A stretch of DNA of 60,000 nucleotides from Bolinopsis microptera (taxonomy: Eukaryota > Ctenophora > Tentaculata > Lobata > Bolinopsidae), in contig NC_087076.1 of assembly GCF_026151205.1 (NCBI RefSeq), forward strand, positions 3,683,902-3,743,901, read 5' to 3'. The notes under the pieces were generated by a model. It saw nothing but the letters and a program-made list of their open reading frames with translations, was not told where the DNA came from and did not search any database. Positions 40,805-54,520 of the stretch are shown one piece after another. Position 1 is the first letter of the stretch. Every line of letters begins with the position of its first letter. Made by a program: the position numbers and the translations under genes.

Positions 40805-42765
40805 CTACTCACTTACTATGCTCGAGCTAAGTCCGATCTACGCCCGATAACCCCTCCATATATCCCCTGTCCCCATCAGGTTCGCAGTTCCTCTTCGAGT
40901 TTGTCCCAACTTCCTTCAGTAACATGACAAGTAGCTTTGTCTTGGTCGGCCTGCTTAGCTCTACCGTGCGTAGTTTCCCATAAGACAACATCACTGGCAA
41001 TATCTTCAGATGACGGATGCAGTTCCGCCATTTTAATCTCCTGCTTCGTAACTTGTTTGCACCTTGGGAGGCTACCAACAAAGTTATATTGCTACCTTGT
41101 CCTTCCATGAGATACCCAGCAACCATACGCAACATCCTTTGTGTATGTCCCGTCCAAACTTTTCTCTTGACCTTTGAGTCAGTGTCCAGTATTCTGATCC
41201 GTTAAAGCATTACTGGATTCACAAGCCGCTATGAACAATCTAAATCTATTAGGCTCTTTGAGAGTTTGGATTTCCAGAAATCCTTCAGTCCTATGTAGGC
41301 ACCCACGCTTTTCCCTTTCAACCCCGTAGTCCTCCCTATCGTGCTCCAATCTAAGGAGCCTACAGTAGATGAAATCATCTACATTTCATGGCTTCACCCG
41401 GATCGACTTGTAGGTCGCTAGATCGATCCTCCAAATTCAGGGTCATGACCTTGGCTTGCCTTCGTTTATGTGTAATCCCACCGTGCTGCCGCCATTCTAA
41501 CTCTGATGCAGAACTCGTTAGCCTTGTCCATGCCTCAATTATAAGTGCTATATCATCCAAAGTCCACATCGGTGATGACCTTGGGCCCCACTCTTCTGCT
41601 TTTTCTACGTTCGAGGGAGAGGTCCAAGTCGCTCCGCATCATCGCTATGGTTGCCCTACAGTAGTCGATGACTGATGCAAAGAGTAAGGTGCTAAGTATC
41701 ACCCTGTAACACACCTCAAGTATCTCGAACTTTTCAGTTTCTACCCGTCTGGATTAGTACTTTGGCCATTGTCTTCTCGTACATGAGCCGAATAAGCCTG
41801 CAACGATTTTGACTGGATGCCGTAACCTCTAGAATCTTTAGCATTTTCCACGATGTACACTGTCGAAAGCTTCTTAAAATCTATAAATGTCAAACAGCTG
41901 CAGTTTCCGACCTCTTGACACCCTCTAATAAGACTCTCAGTAACCAATTATCTGTTGGAGTTGTTGACCTTCCTGGTCTGAATCCATTCTGGTTTCTACG
42001 CAGAATTTCTCGATTTCTGGCTCAACCGGTTAGAACCATCTTGTTTAGAGTACTTGGCAACATGGATACAGATCCTTATTTCCCCGATAGTTCATTTTTC
42101 GCTATGGTCGCCCCTTCTTGGAATTGGTATATGTTGGCAGTTGACCCATTGGTCTGGTTTCTCACCTTTTCAATAGAGCATTGTTACAGAGTCTAGAGGA
42201 CAATTTATCACGGTCGCATACGTTTTTAAGACTTCTGGGCTATGTTGTCTCACCCCATGCTTTCCCTTACCTTTATGCGGACTTTGCTTTCCTGTACTCA
42301 TCCAACTAAACGTTCCTGTTCCGATATTCAGAGGTGGGTGGACTGGATCAATATCCTCTTCCGCGTTCCCTACCGTCGTGGGTGAGCGAGAAGAGTCAGC
42401 AAAATAGTCCTTCCATTTCTGAACCCTTCCGTGGGAGTTTCCCCTGATTTTCCATATATATGGAGCTTTACCTGTGATCGTTGTTGATCATGGTCCAGGC
42501 TTTTAGCATGTTCCGCCCTGCCAATTGCTTCCTCCAGTCCCGGACCTTCCCCACCAGCAGGTGCTCATTTGGCTGCTTGTTAGCAACGCTACTTCTGTTT
42601 GGCCCTCTTGAACAGCTATATACTCGGTGTCTTCTGTAGGCATCTGACTGGTATTTTATGCTACATTTCCCTCAGCTCAGCTGGCAATCTCAACCCGTTT
42701 GGAGTCCGCTGAGATTTTACATCTTTTCTTTTTCACCTTTTCAGTATAAAAAGTCGAGAATGTCC
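40805..42765 (-). mobile_element. LINE reverse transcriptase segment, unit 14
   Basis: One of the shortest complete segments (about 1.96 kb) because of scattered deletions, not one large loss. 40827-41135 covers the C-terminal domain (LRMV at its start). 41375-41569 reads LDDIALI, a degraded FADD box. 41741-41947 reads TFIDFKKLSTVYIVEN, motif A with a one-base loss after FKK. Confidence 0.88.
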
Positions 42766-43669
42766 TAACTACCACTGAACTAACATTTTATCAGGTCATG
42801 CCCACTACCACTGAACTAACATTTATCAGGTTACGCGCCACTACCACTGAACTAACATTTCAGGTTACACGCCACTACCACTGAACTACCATTTATCAGT
42901 TACACCCACTACCACTGGAACTAACATTTATCATGTTATGCCCACTACACGTGACCAAACATATATCAGGTTATGCGCCACTACCACTGAACTACCATTT
43001 ATCAGGTTTCCGCCACAGGCACTACCACTGAACTAACATTTATCAGGTTATGCGCCACTACCACTGAACTAACCTTTATCAGGGTTATGCCGCCACTCCA
43101 CTGAACTAACATTTATCAGGTTATGCGCCACGACCACAGAACTAACATTTATCAGTTCGCGCCACCTACCACTGGAACAAAACATTAATCATGTAGAACG
43201 CAGCCACAACCACTGAACTTAACATTTATCAGTTATGCGCACTACCAACTGAACTAACATTTAACAGGTTACGCACCATACCACTGAACTAACATTTATC
43301 AGGATATGCGCCACTACCACTGAACACTAACATTTATCAGGTATGGCGCCACTACCCCTGAACTAACATTTAACAGGTGACGCCCACTATACCACGAACA
43401 AACATTTATCAGTTACGCCCACTACCACTGAACTAACATATATCAGGTTATGCCCATACCACTGAACTAACATTTATCAGGTTATGCGCCACACACTGAA
43501 CTAACATTTATCAAGGTACGCGCCACTACCACTGAACTAACATTTATCAGGTTAGCGACACTAACACTTAACTTAACATTTATCAGGTATTCTTCACTAC
43601 CACTGAACTACCATTATCAGGTTATGCCCACACCTCTAACTACCATTTATACAGGTTATCTGCACTACC
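42766..43669. repeat. 36-bp minisatellite block 15, 25 copies
   Basis: Counted copy by copy. Copy 8 has CACAGGCA at 43014-43021, copy 12 ATTAATC near 43184, copies 14/15 CGCACC near 43272, copy 23 CGACAC near 43556, copy 25 CCTCT near 43633. A clean reference for the internal order. Confidence 0.93.
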
Positions 43670-45689
43670 ACTACTACAACTATGTCCGGACTAAGTCCGA
43701 TCATACTCAGAAAACCCCCCTCCATAATCCCATCCCTGTCCCGCTTCAGGGTTCGCAGTTTCCAGCTTTAGAGTTTGTCCCAACTTCCTTCATAACATAG
43801 ACAAGTGCTTGATCTTGGTCGGCCTTGCTGTGCTCTACCGTGCGTAGGTTCCATAAGACTAAATCACTGGCAAGTAGCTCAGGATGTCGGACCAGAGTCC
43901 CGCCATTTTTTAATCTCCATCTTCGTAACTTTGTTTGAACAGCCTTGGGAGCTACCAATACCAAGTTCTATTGCTGACCTGTCCTTCCATGAATACCCAG
44001 CACCATACCAACATCTTTAGTGAGTATGTCCCCGTCCAAACCTTTTCTCTCTTGACAGCCTTTGTCAGTGTCCGCGAACAGGTTTCTGAACCCGGTAAGC
44101 ATTACAGATTCACAAGCCGCTATGACAATCTAATCTTAGGCTATCTTTGAAGTTTTGGATTTCCAGATTCCTCAGTCTATGTAGGGCAACCCCACGCTTT
44201 TCCCTTTCTAACCCTTATCTCCCTATCTGTGCTCTCATCCAGGAGCCTAAGTAGATAAATCAATCTACATTTTCTATGGCTTTACCCCGGATCGACTTTG
44301 TAGGTCGCTAGATCGATCCCCATATTACTGTGTCAGAACTTGGTCTTGCCTTCGAATTTATGTGAAGTCCCCACGCTTGCTGCGCCGATTCCTACTCTGA
44401 GCAGGAACTCTGTTAGCCTTGTCCAGTCCTCAGATATAAGTGCTATATCAATCTGCAAAGTCCACATCGGTGATGATCATTGGGCCCCACTCTGCTGCTT
44501 TTCTACGTTCGAGGGGGAAGTCCCAAGTCGCTCCCATGCATCGCTATGGCTTTGCCTCATACAGTAGTCGATGACCTATTGCAAAAGAGTAAGGTGCTAA
44601 GGTAATCACCCTGTAACACACCTGCAAGTATACTCGAAACATTCATTTCTCCGTCTGGGGGGGGGGAAGTTAGGACATTGGAGGCCTTGGTCGTCTCGTA
44701 CATGACCTATAAGCTGCACATTTTGACTGGAATGCCGTAAGCTTCTAGAATCTTTAGCATTTTCCCACGATGTACACTTCGAAAGCCTTCTTAAAGTCTA
44801 TAAATGTCAGAACAGCTGGCAGTTTCCGACTCTTGACACCCTTCTATAAGACGTCTCAGTACCAATATCTGTTGAGTTTGTTGACCTTTCCAGGTCAGAA
44901 TCCAATCTGGTTTCTACGCAGAATTTGTCCGATCTTCTGGCTTCAACCGGTTTAGAACCATCTTGTTTAGAGACTTGGCAACTAAGGATGACAAGCTTAT
45001 TCCCCGATAGTTTCATTGGTTCGCTAAGGTCCCCTTCTTTGGAATTGGGTATGATGTTGGCAGTATGACCATTGTCTGGTTTCCTCACCTTTCAATAAGC
45101 AATGTTACAGTAATCTAAACAATTTGATCAAGGTCGCATCGTTTTAACCTACTGGGCTATGTTGTCGTCACCACCATGCTTTTCCCTTCCTTATGTCTGG
45201 ACTTTGCTTTTCCTTACTCTCCAACGTAAACGGTCTTCCGATATTCAATGTGGTGGACTGAGATCAATATCCTCTTCCCGTTCTCTACCGTCGTGGTGAG
45301 CCGAGAAAGTAGCAAAATCATCGCGTCCTTCCATTTCTGAACCCTTTCCGTGGGTGAGTTTCCCTTGAATTAGCCAGTAATATGATGAGCTTTAAACTGG
45401 ATCTTGTTGATCATGGCCAGCTTTTAGCATGTCTCCCCCCTGCCAACTTGCTTCCTCCAGTTCCCGGGCCTGCCCCTCCAGCAGGTGCTCTTTGGCTGCT
45501 TGATAAGCGATCGCCTAGCTTACTGTTTGCCTCATTGAACAGCTATACGGTTGACTTCTGTAGCATCTGAGTGGTATTTTATGCTACATTCCCTCAGCTT
45601 TCAGCCTGGCAATCTCAACACTTGGAGTCCGCTGAATTTTACATCTTTTCTTTTTCTCCTTTTCAGGTAGTAAAAGTCGAGAATTGTCC
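43670..45689 (-). mobile_element. LINE reverse transcriptase segment, unit 15
   Basis: 43746-43964 covers the C-terminal end, with LASDLVLWNLRT readable. 44807-45088 carries TANIIP and KEGDLSEPM from the finger domain before shifting frame. A 10-base G run at 44657-44666 falls between motif B and motif A. The nucleotide match to neighbours is among the best in the window at 44810-45020. Confidence 0.89.
44657..44666. other. Poly-G burst of 10 bases inside LINE unit 15
   Basis: Expands the GG of the CCGTCTGGAGTTAGGAC stretch seen in all other units. Private to this unit, so probably an error of the read. Confidence 0.7.
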
Positions 45690-46636
45690 TACTACCACTT
45701 GAAAACTAACATTTATCAGGTTCTGCGCCCACAACACTGAACTAATCATTTAGTCAGTTACGCGCCACTACCACTGACCTACCATTTATCAGGTACACGC
45801 CACTAACCACTGAACTAACTACCATTTATCAGGGTACGACGCCACTACCACAGAACTAACATTAAATCAGATTATGCGCCCACTAACCACTTAACTAAAC
45901 ATTTATCAGGTTATGCGCCACTACCACTGAACTACCATTTAATCAGGTTACGCGCCACAGGCCACCTACCACTGAACTAACATTTAACAGTTATGCGCCA
46001 CTACCACTGAACTAACATTTATCAGGTTAATGCGCCACTACCCACTGAACTAACATTTTATCAGGATAGGCGCCACTAACCTGAACTAACAATTATCCAG
46101 GTTACGCGCCACTACACTGAACTAACCATTAATCAGGTTATCGCAGCCACTACCACGAACTAACATTATCAGGTTACTGCGCCACTACCACTGAACTAAC
46201 ATATTATCAGGTTACGGCACCACTTACCACTGAACTAACAATTATCAGGTTATTCGCCACGAACCACTGAACTAACATTATCAGTTATGCGCCACTACCA
46301 CTGAACTCATACATTTATCCGTTACGAGCGCCACGACCACTGAACATAACAATTATCAGGTTACGGCGCCACTACACTGAACAAACATTTATCAGGTTTT
46401 GCGCCACAACCACTGAACTAACATTTATCAGTATACGCCACAACCACTGAACTAACATTTATCAGTAACGCGCCACTAACCACTGAACTAACATTTTATT
46501 CCGGTTATGCGACACTACCACTGAACTAAACATTTATCAGTATGCGTCACAACACTGGAACTACCAATTATCAGTTTATTATTTATGCGCCACTACCTTC
46601 TGAACTACCAATTTATCAGGTTATCTGCCACTACCA
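45690..46636. repeat. 36-bp minisatellite block 16, about 25 copies
   Basis: The copy-8 insertion CACAGGCCA is at 45956-45964. ATTAATC of copy 12 is near 46129. A private TTATTTAT duplication lies near 46577, just before the CTCTG copy. Confidence 0.92.
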
Positions 46637-48651
46637 CAACTACTACTATGGTCGGAGCTAAGTCCGATCTATCGCCAGAAAACCCCCACCATATATCCCT
46701 GTCCCGCATCAGGGTTTCGCAGTTCCCTCTTTAGATTTGTCCCAACTTCGCTGCAGTAACATAAGACAATGTATCTATCTTTGTCTTGGGTCGGCCTTGC
46801 TGTGCTCTAAAACCGTGCGAAGGTTCCATAAAGTAACTAAATCACTGGCATAGCTCAGATGTTCGGATGCAAGTTCCCGCCATTTTTATCTCCAGCTTCG
46901 TAACTTGTTTGACAGCCTTGGAGGCTACATATCAAAGTTATATTAGCTGACCTTGTCCTACCATGAGATACCCAGCACCATAACGCAACATTCTTTGTTG
47001 TATGTCCGCCAAACTTTTCTCTTGAGCATTATGTCAGTGTCCAAGTTTCTGATCCGATAGCAGTACTGATTCACAGCCCTTATGAACAATCTAATCTTTA
47101 GGCTCTTTGAGAGTTTGGATTTCACAAATATCCTTCAGTCTAATGAGGGGCACGCCCACCTTTTTCCTTTTCTAACCCTTAGCTCCTATCTGTGCACTCA
47201 ATCCAGAGCCTAAGTAGATGAAATCATCTACATTTACTATGGCTTCCCCGTATCGAACTTTGTAGTCCGCTAGATCGATCCTCCATATTCATGTCAAGAC
47301 CTTGGCTTTGCCTTCGTTATGTGTAAGTCCCACGCTTGCTGCCCGCCGATTCTACTCTCAGCAGGATTCTCGTTACCTTGCCATAGTCCTCAATATATAT
47401 TGCTTATATCATCTGCAAAGTCCCCCATCGGTGATTATCTTGGCCCCACTCTTCTCTTTTCTAGCGTTCCGAGGGTGAGTCCAAGTCGCCACAAGCCTCC
47501 ATCCGCCTAGGCTGCCTCATACGAGTCCGATGAACTATATGCAAAGAGGTAAGGTGCTAAGGTATCACCCTGTAACACACACCTGCAATTAATCTCGAAC
47601 AATTCATTTCATTCTCCTCTGGAGTTAGACTTTGGCCAAAGTCTTCATTCCTCGTACATGAGCCAATAAGCGCTGCCCGATTTTGACTGGAATGCCGTAA
47701 GCTTCTAGAATCTTTAGAATTTCCCACGATGTACACTGTCGAAAGCCTTCTTAAATCTATAAATGCGAACAGCTGGCATTCCCGACACTTTGACACCCTC
47801 TATAAGACTCTCAGTACCATATCTTGTGTGTTGACACTACCTGGGCTGAATCCCATTCTGGTTTCTACCAGAATGTCCTCGATTTCTCTGGCTATCAAAC
47901 CGAGCTTTATAAACCACTTGTTTAAGACTTGGCAACTATGGATGACACTTAATCCCCGATAGTTTCATTGGTTCGCTAAGGTCGCCCTTCTTGGAATTGG
48001 TATGAGGTTATGGCAGTTGAACCATTGGCTGGCTTCTCACCTTTCAAATAGAGCATTGTTACAGACATCTAAGACAATTTCGATCAAGGTCGCATCCGAT
48101 TTTTAAGACTTCTGGGCTATGTGTTCGTCAAACCCCATGCATTCCCTTCCTTTATGCTGGACTTTTGCTTCCTGTACTCATACCAACTAAACGTTCTGTT
48201 CCGATAATTCAGAGGTGGGTGACTGGACAATATCCTCTTCCGCGTTACACTACCGTCGGTGGTGACCAGAAGAGTAGCAAAAAGTCCTTCCATTTTCTGA
48301 ACCCTTTCCGTTTGTGATTTTCCGTGATTTTGCCAGTATAGATGGAGCTTTAACCTTGAGCTTGTTGACCATGGTCCAGCTTTTAAGCATGTCATGCCAC
48401 TTGCCCACTTGCTTCCTCCAGTTCCGGACCTGCCCCTCCAGCAGGGAGCTCTTGGGCTGCTTGAATAAGACGCCTAGCTTCTTTTTTTGCCCACTTGAAC
48501 AGCTATTCACGGTTGATCTTCTGTATCTTCTGAGTGGTAATTTTTATGCTACATTCCTCAGTTCACCTGGCAATCTCAGACACTTGAGTCGCGAGATTTT
48601 ACATCTTTTCTTTATTCCTCCTTTTCAGGTAGTAAAAGTTCGAGAGTTGAC
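46637..48651 (-). mobile_element. LINE reverse transcriptase segment, unit 16
   Basis: 47557-47796 spans motif A in shifted frames (FIDL then STVYIV). 48117-48395 and 48250-48510 overlap in two frames over the linker (VQKMEGLFATLL; QPKSSLLEGQVRNW), which shows how one indel splits the same coding region. Colinear C-terminal part at 46660-47150 without a long frame. Confidence 0.87.
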
Positions 48652-49580
48652 GACTACCACTGAACAACATTTATCAGGTTATGCCCACTACCACTGAACA
48701 AACATTTATCAGGTTACCGCGCACTACCTACTGAACAACCATTTATCAGGTTACACGCCACTACCACTGAACTACCATTTATCAGTTACCGCCACTACCA
48801 CTGAACTAACATTTATCAGGTTATGGCGCCCCTACCACGAACTACACATTATCAGGTATGCGCCATTACCACTGAACTTACCATTTATCAGCTTATCCGC
48901 CACACAGGCCACTACCACTGAACAAACATTTATCAGTTATGCGCCACTACCTGAAACTGAACAGTTATACAGGTATGAGCGCCACGACCACTGAACTAAC
49001 ATTTTCCAGGAATCGCCCGCCACTACCAGCTGAACTAACATTTATCAGGTTACGCGCCACTACCACTGAACTAAAAATAATCAGTTAACTCGCCACTAAC
49101 CACTGAACTAACATTTTAATCAGGTTATAGCGCCACGATCCACTGAACTAACATTTATCAGTTACAGCACCACTTACCACTGAAACTCTAACATTTATCA
49201 CAGGTTAGCGCCACTACCACTGAACAACATTTATCAGGTTAGCGCCACTACCACTGAACTAACATTTATCAGGTTACGCGCCACTACCACTGAACTAACA
49301 TTTATCAGGTTTACGCGCCACTACCACAGCACTAACATTTATCAGTTATCGCCATCTACCCTGAATCTAACATTTTATCAGGTTATGCGCCACTTACACT
49401 GAAACTAACATTTATCCAGTACGCGCCACTACCACAGAACTAACATTTATACAGTTAATGCCGACACTACCACTGAACTACATTTATCATGTTATTCTCA
49501 CAACCACTGAACTTACTCCATTTATCAGTTATGCGCCATACTCTCTGAACTACCATTTAATCAGGTAATCTGACACAACC
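48652..49580. repeat. 36-bp minisatellite block 17, about 25 copies
   Basis: The copy-8 insertion is at 48903-48911. Copy 12 reads ATAATC near 49077. GCACCAC is near 49168. The closing spacer reads ATCTGACAC near 49568 instead of ATCTGCCAC. Confidence 0.92.
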
Positions 49581-51560
49581 CTACTACTACTATGACGGAG
49601 CTAAGCTCGATCTACGCCAGAAAACCCCCTCCAATATCCCAGTCCCGCAATCAGGGTTCGAGTTCCTCTTTAGAGTTGTCCCAACTGTCTTCAGTAACAT
49701 AGACAAGAAGCTTTTCTTGTCGGCCTTGCTGTGGCTCTACCGTCGAGGGTTCCCATAAGACAATTCACTGCAAGAACTTCATATGCGGATTGCAGTGTCC
49801 CGGCCATTTTTAATCTCCTGCTCGTAACTTGTTTGACAGCCTTGGAGGCTACCATACAAAGTTATATATGCTGACCTTGTCCTTCCATAGAGATACCCAG
49901 CACATAACGCAACAACTTTGTGTATGTCCCGGTCCAAACTTTCTCTTGAAAGCCTTTGTATGTCCAGGTTTCTGATCCGTAAGCAGTACGATTCACAAGC
50001 CGCTAGACAATCTAATCTTATGCACTTTGAGAGTTTTGGATTCCTGATATCCTTCAGTCTATGTAGGGGCACCCCACGCGTTTTCCCTTTCAAACCCCTT
50101 AACTCCTATCTGTGGCGCTCTCAATCCAGAGCTAAGTAGATGAAATTCATCTACATTTCTATGGCTTCCCGGATCGACTTTGTAGGTCGCTAGATCGATC
50201 CTCCTATTCAGTGTCATGACCTATGGTCTTGCCTCGTTATGTGTAGTCCCACGCTTGCTGCCGCCGATTCTACTCTGAGCAGGAACTCGATTTAGCCTTG
50301 TCCATTTCTCAGATTATATGTGCTATATCATCTGCAAAGGCCACATCGGTGTTGAATCTTGGGGCCACTCTATCTGCTTTTTTTACGTTCGTGGGTGATC
50401 AAGTCGCTCCGCATCATCGCCTATGCATGCCTCAAACAGTAGTCGAAGACTATTGCAAAGAGGTTAAGTTCTAATGTATCCCCTGTATACCCACCTGCAA
50501 AGATATCTCGAACAATTCAGTTTCTCCGTCTGGAGTTTAGGACTTTGGCCATTGTCTTCTCGTAACATGACCGTATAAGCGGCAACATTTTGACTGAATG
50601 CCGTAAGCTTCTAAATCTTTAGCATTTTCCACGATGTACAACTGTCGAAAGCCTTCTTAAAGTCTATAAATGTCAGAACAGCTGGCATTTTCCGACTCTT
50701 GACACCCTCGTTATAAACGTCTCAGTACCAATATCTGTTTTGATTGTTGACCTTCCTGGTCTGAATCATTCAGGTTTCAACGCGAATAGTCTCCGATTTC
50801 TGGCTTCAAACCGTTTCGGAACCATCTTTTTAGAGACTTGGCAACTAGGGATGACAAAGCTTATTCCCCCATAGTTTCATTGTTCGCTAAGGTCGCCCTT
50901 CTTGGAATTGGTAAGATGTAGCAGTTGACCATTGGTCTGGTTTCTCACGCTTCAATAAGCATTGTTACAGAAGTCTAAGACAAATTGATCAAGGTCGCAG
51001 CAATCGTTTTAAGACTTCTGGGCTATGTATTGTCGTCCCACCTCCAGGCTTCCCTCCTTTATGCTGGACTGTTGCATTTCCCTGTACTCATCCAACGTAA
51101 CGGTTCTGTATCCGAATTCAGAGGTGGTGGATCTGGATCAACTATCCTCTCCGCGTTCTCCTACCGTCGGTGGTGACCGAGAAGAAGCAAAAATAGGATC
51201 CCTTCCATTTCTGACCCTTTTCCGTTGGTGATTTTCCCCTTGATTTTGCCATATATGATGGAGCTTACCTGTGATCTTGTTGATCATGGTCAGCTTTTAG
51301 CATGTCAGCCCTGCCAACGTGTCTTCCTCCATTCCCGGACTGCCCCTCCACAGGTGCTCTTTGGCGCTTGATAAGCATCGCCTAGCTTCTGTTTGCCCAC
51401 TAGAACAGCAAATCGGTTTCTTCGGTAGCAATCTGAGTGGATTTTATGCTACATTCCCTCAGTCTTCACCTGGCAATCTCAACACTTGGAGTCGCTGAAA
51501 AGTTTTTACATCTTTTTCTTTTTCTCCTTTTCCCATGTAGTAAAAGTCGAGAAGTTGTCC
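49581..51560 (-). mobile_element. LINE reverse transcriptase segment, unit 17
   Basis: 49779-50093 is a 104-codon C-terminal fragment with HRLKDI, KLSK, AACES and ITLYGSL in order but with shifts between them. The core at 50290-50720 is colinear and clean at the nucleotide level, including motif A near 50630-50670. A TGC insertion near 50998 and several single-base losses keep the protein broken. Confidence 0.88.
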
Positions 51561-52501
51561 TACACCACTGAACTAACATTTATCAGGTTTATGCGCCACT
51601 ACCACTGATCTATCATATATCAGTTACTCGCGCCACTACCACTGAACTAACCATTTATCAGGTTAAACGCCACTACCACTGAACTACCATTTATCAGGTT
51701 ACCCGCCACTACCACTGAACTACCATTTATCATGTTCTGCGCCACTTCACCACTGAACTAACATTTGTTATCAGGTTATGCGACCACTAACACATGAACT
51801 ACCAGTTATCAGTTACTGCGCCACAGGCCACTACCACAGAACTAAACATTTATCAGGTTTATGCGCCACTACCACGTACAAACATTTATCATGGTTATGC
51901 GCCACAACCACTGAACTAACATTTATCAGGTAGCGCCACTACCACTGAACAAACATTTTATCAGTTACGCGCCACAACCACTGAAACTAACATTAATCAG
52001 GTTACGCGCCCTACCACTGAACTAACGAATTTATCAGGTATGCGCCAACTACCACTGACAAACAATTACATGCTTACGCACCACTACCACTGAACTAACA
52101 TTATCAGGGTTATGCCCACATACCACTAGACTAACATTTATCAGGAGTTATGCGCCATCTACCACTGAACTAACCATTTACACAGGTTACTGCGCCACTA
52201 CACTGAACTAACATGTTTATCAGGTTTCGCGCCACTACCTACTGAACGAACATATTATCAGGTTAGCGCCACTACCACTAACTATACATTTATCAGGTTA
52301 TGACGCCCACTACCACTGAAACTAACATTATCAGGTTAACCGCCACTACCATCTGAACTAACAGTTTATATCAGAGTTATGGCGACACAACCACTGACTA
52401 ACATTTATCAGGTTATGCTCACCTACCATCTGAACTACCATTTATCAGGTTCTGCCGCCACAACTCTAGAACTACCATTTATCAGTTATCTGCCACTACC
52501 A
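51561..52501. repeat. 36-bp minisatellite block 18, about 25 copies
   Basis: CACAGGCCA of copy 8 is at 51822-51830 with no error. Copy 12 ATTAATC is near 51992, CGCACC near 52077, CGACAC near 52383, and the CTCT-type copy is near 52463. Confidence 0.93.
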
Positions 52502-54520
52502 CTACTACTACTAATGTCGGAGCTAAGTCCGATCTACCCAGAAAACCCCCTCCATAAAATCCCTGTCCCGCATCAGGTTCGCAGTTCCTCTTTAGAGTTT
52601 GTCTCCCCAACTCTTCATAACATAGACAATACTTTGTCTTGTCGCCTTTGCTGTGCTCTAATCCGAGCGTAGGTCCCATAAGTACTAAATCACTGGCAAT
52701 AGCCAGGATGTCGGATGCAGTGTCCCGCCATTTTTACTCTCCTGCTTCGTAGACCAATTTATTGACTAGGCATGGGAGGCGTACCAAAAAAATTATTTTG
52801 CTGACCTTGTCCTTCCATGAGATATACCCAGCACCCTATAAAACGCAACATCTTTGTGTATGTCCCGTTCCAAACTTTTCTCTTGACCTTTGGTCAGTGT
52901 CCAGGTTTCTGATCCGTAAGCAGTACTGTTCACAAGCGCTATGAACAATCTAAATCTTTAGGCTCTTTTGCGAGTTTGGATTTTCCAGATCACCTTCAGT
53001 CTATGTAGGGCAACCCACGCATTTCTTTCTAACCCTTATTCCCTATCTGTTCTCTCATCCAGGAGCCTAAGAAGATGAAATCATCTACATTTTCTATGGC
53101 TTCCCCGGGATCGACTTTGTAGGTCGCTAGATCGATCCTCCATATTCATGTCCTGACCTTGGTCTTTGCCTTTCGATTATGTGTAGTATCCCCACGCATG
53201 CTGCCCGCCGATTCCCAACCTGAGCAGGAACTCGTTAGCCTTGTCCATGTCCTCAAAGGATCAAAATAAATGTCTAAAACATCTGCAAAGTCCCACATCG
53301 GTGATGATCTTGGGACCCAACCCCTCTCAGCTTTTTTCTTACTTCGAGGTGAGTTCCAAGTCGCTCCGCATCATCGCCTATGGCTTGCCTCATACAGTAG
53401 TCGATTGACTATTGCAAAGAGGAAAGGTGCTAAGTATCACCCTTCACTCACCTGCAAGAACTCGACAATACAGATTTCTTCCGTCTGGAGTTAACTATGG
53501 CCATAGTCATCTCGTACAAGAGCCGTAAAAGCTGCACGATTTTGACTGAATGCGTAAAGCCTTCTAGAACATTAGCATTTTCCACATTACACTGTCGAAC
53601 GCCATCTTAAAGTTCTATAATTACAGAACAGCTGGCAGTTTCCGACTCATGACACCCCTCTATAAGACGTCTCAGTACCAATATCTGTTGAGTTGTTGAC
53701 CTACTGGTCTGAATCCATCTGTTTTCTTCTAACGCAGATTGTCTCGATTTTCTGGCTTCAACCGTGTAGAAGCCCATCATGTTTAGTAGACTTGGCAACA
53801 AGGGAAGAAACTTAATCCCGATGTTCATTGGTTCGCTAAGGTCGCCCTTCTTTGGAATTGGTAAGATGTTGGCTAGTTGACCATTGGTCTGGTATTCTCA
53901 CCTTTCAATAGAGCATTTGATACAGAGTCTAAGACAATTTGATCACGTCGCATCGTTATAAGACTTCTGGGGCTATGTTATCGTCACCGCCAATCTGCTT
54001 TCCCTTCCTTATGCAGGACTTTGCATTCCTAGACTCATGCCCCCCCAACGTAAACGGTGTCTGTTCCGATATTCAGAGGTGGGTGGACTGGATCAATATC
54101 CTCATCACGCGTTCTCTACCGTCCGGTGGTGAGCGAGAAAGTAGCAAATAGTCCTTCCATTTCTGAACCCTTTACTCCGATGGTGAGTTTCCCTTGATTT
54201 AGCCAGTATAATATGGACTTTACCTGTGATCTTGTTGATCATGGTCCACTTTTAGCATGTCTGCCCTGCCAACTTGCTTCCTCCAGTATCCCGACCGCCC
54301 CTCCAGCAGGTGCTCTTTGGCTGCTTGAATAAGCAACGAGCCTGGCGTTCCTGATTGCCTCTTGAACAGCTATTTTCTCGTTGGTCTTCTGTAGCAACGA
54401 GGTGTATTTTATGCTACATATCCCTCAGCTTCAGCCTGGCAAACTCAACACTTGATCCTGAGATTTTACATCTTTTCTTTTTTTCTCCTTTCAGGTAGTA
54501 TAAGTGGCGAGAAGTTGTCC
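52502..54520 (-). mobile_element. LINE reverse transcriptase segment, unit 18
   Basis: 53607-53828 reads TTQQILVLRRLIEGC in frame, the block between the fingers and motif A. 52482-52679 begins inside the C-terminal region and, through an extra T in the tail, continues as LVVVVVVADN into the minisatellite. A CCCCCC expansion near 54042 is private. Confidence 0.88.

Noticed and set aside
48314-48697. Plus-strand open frames of 100-170 codons, such as this one and 17274-17792, as host genes
   Set aside because: They are antisense to the LINE reverse transcriptase, differ from unit to unit in length and frame, and show no recognisable domain.
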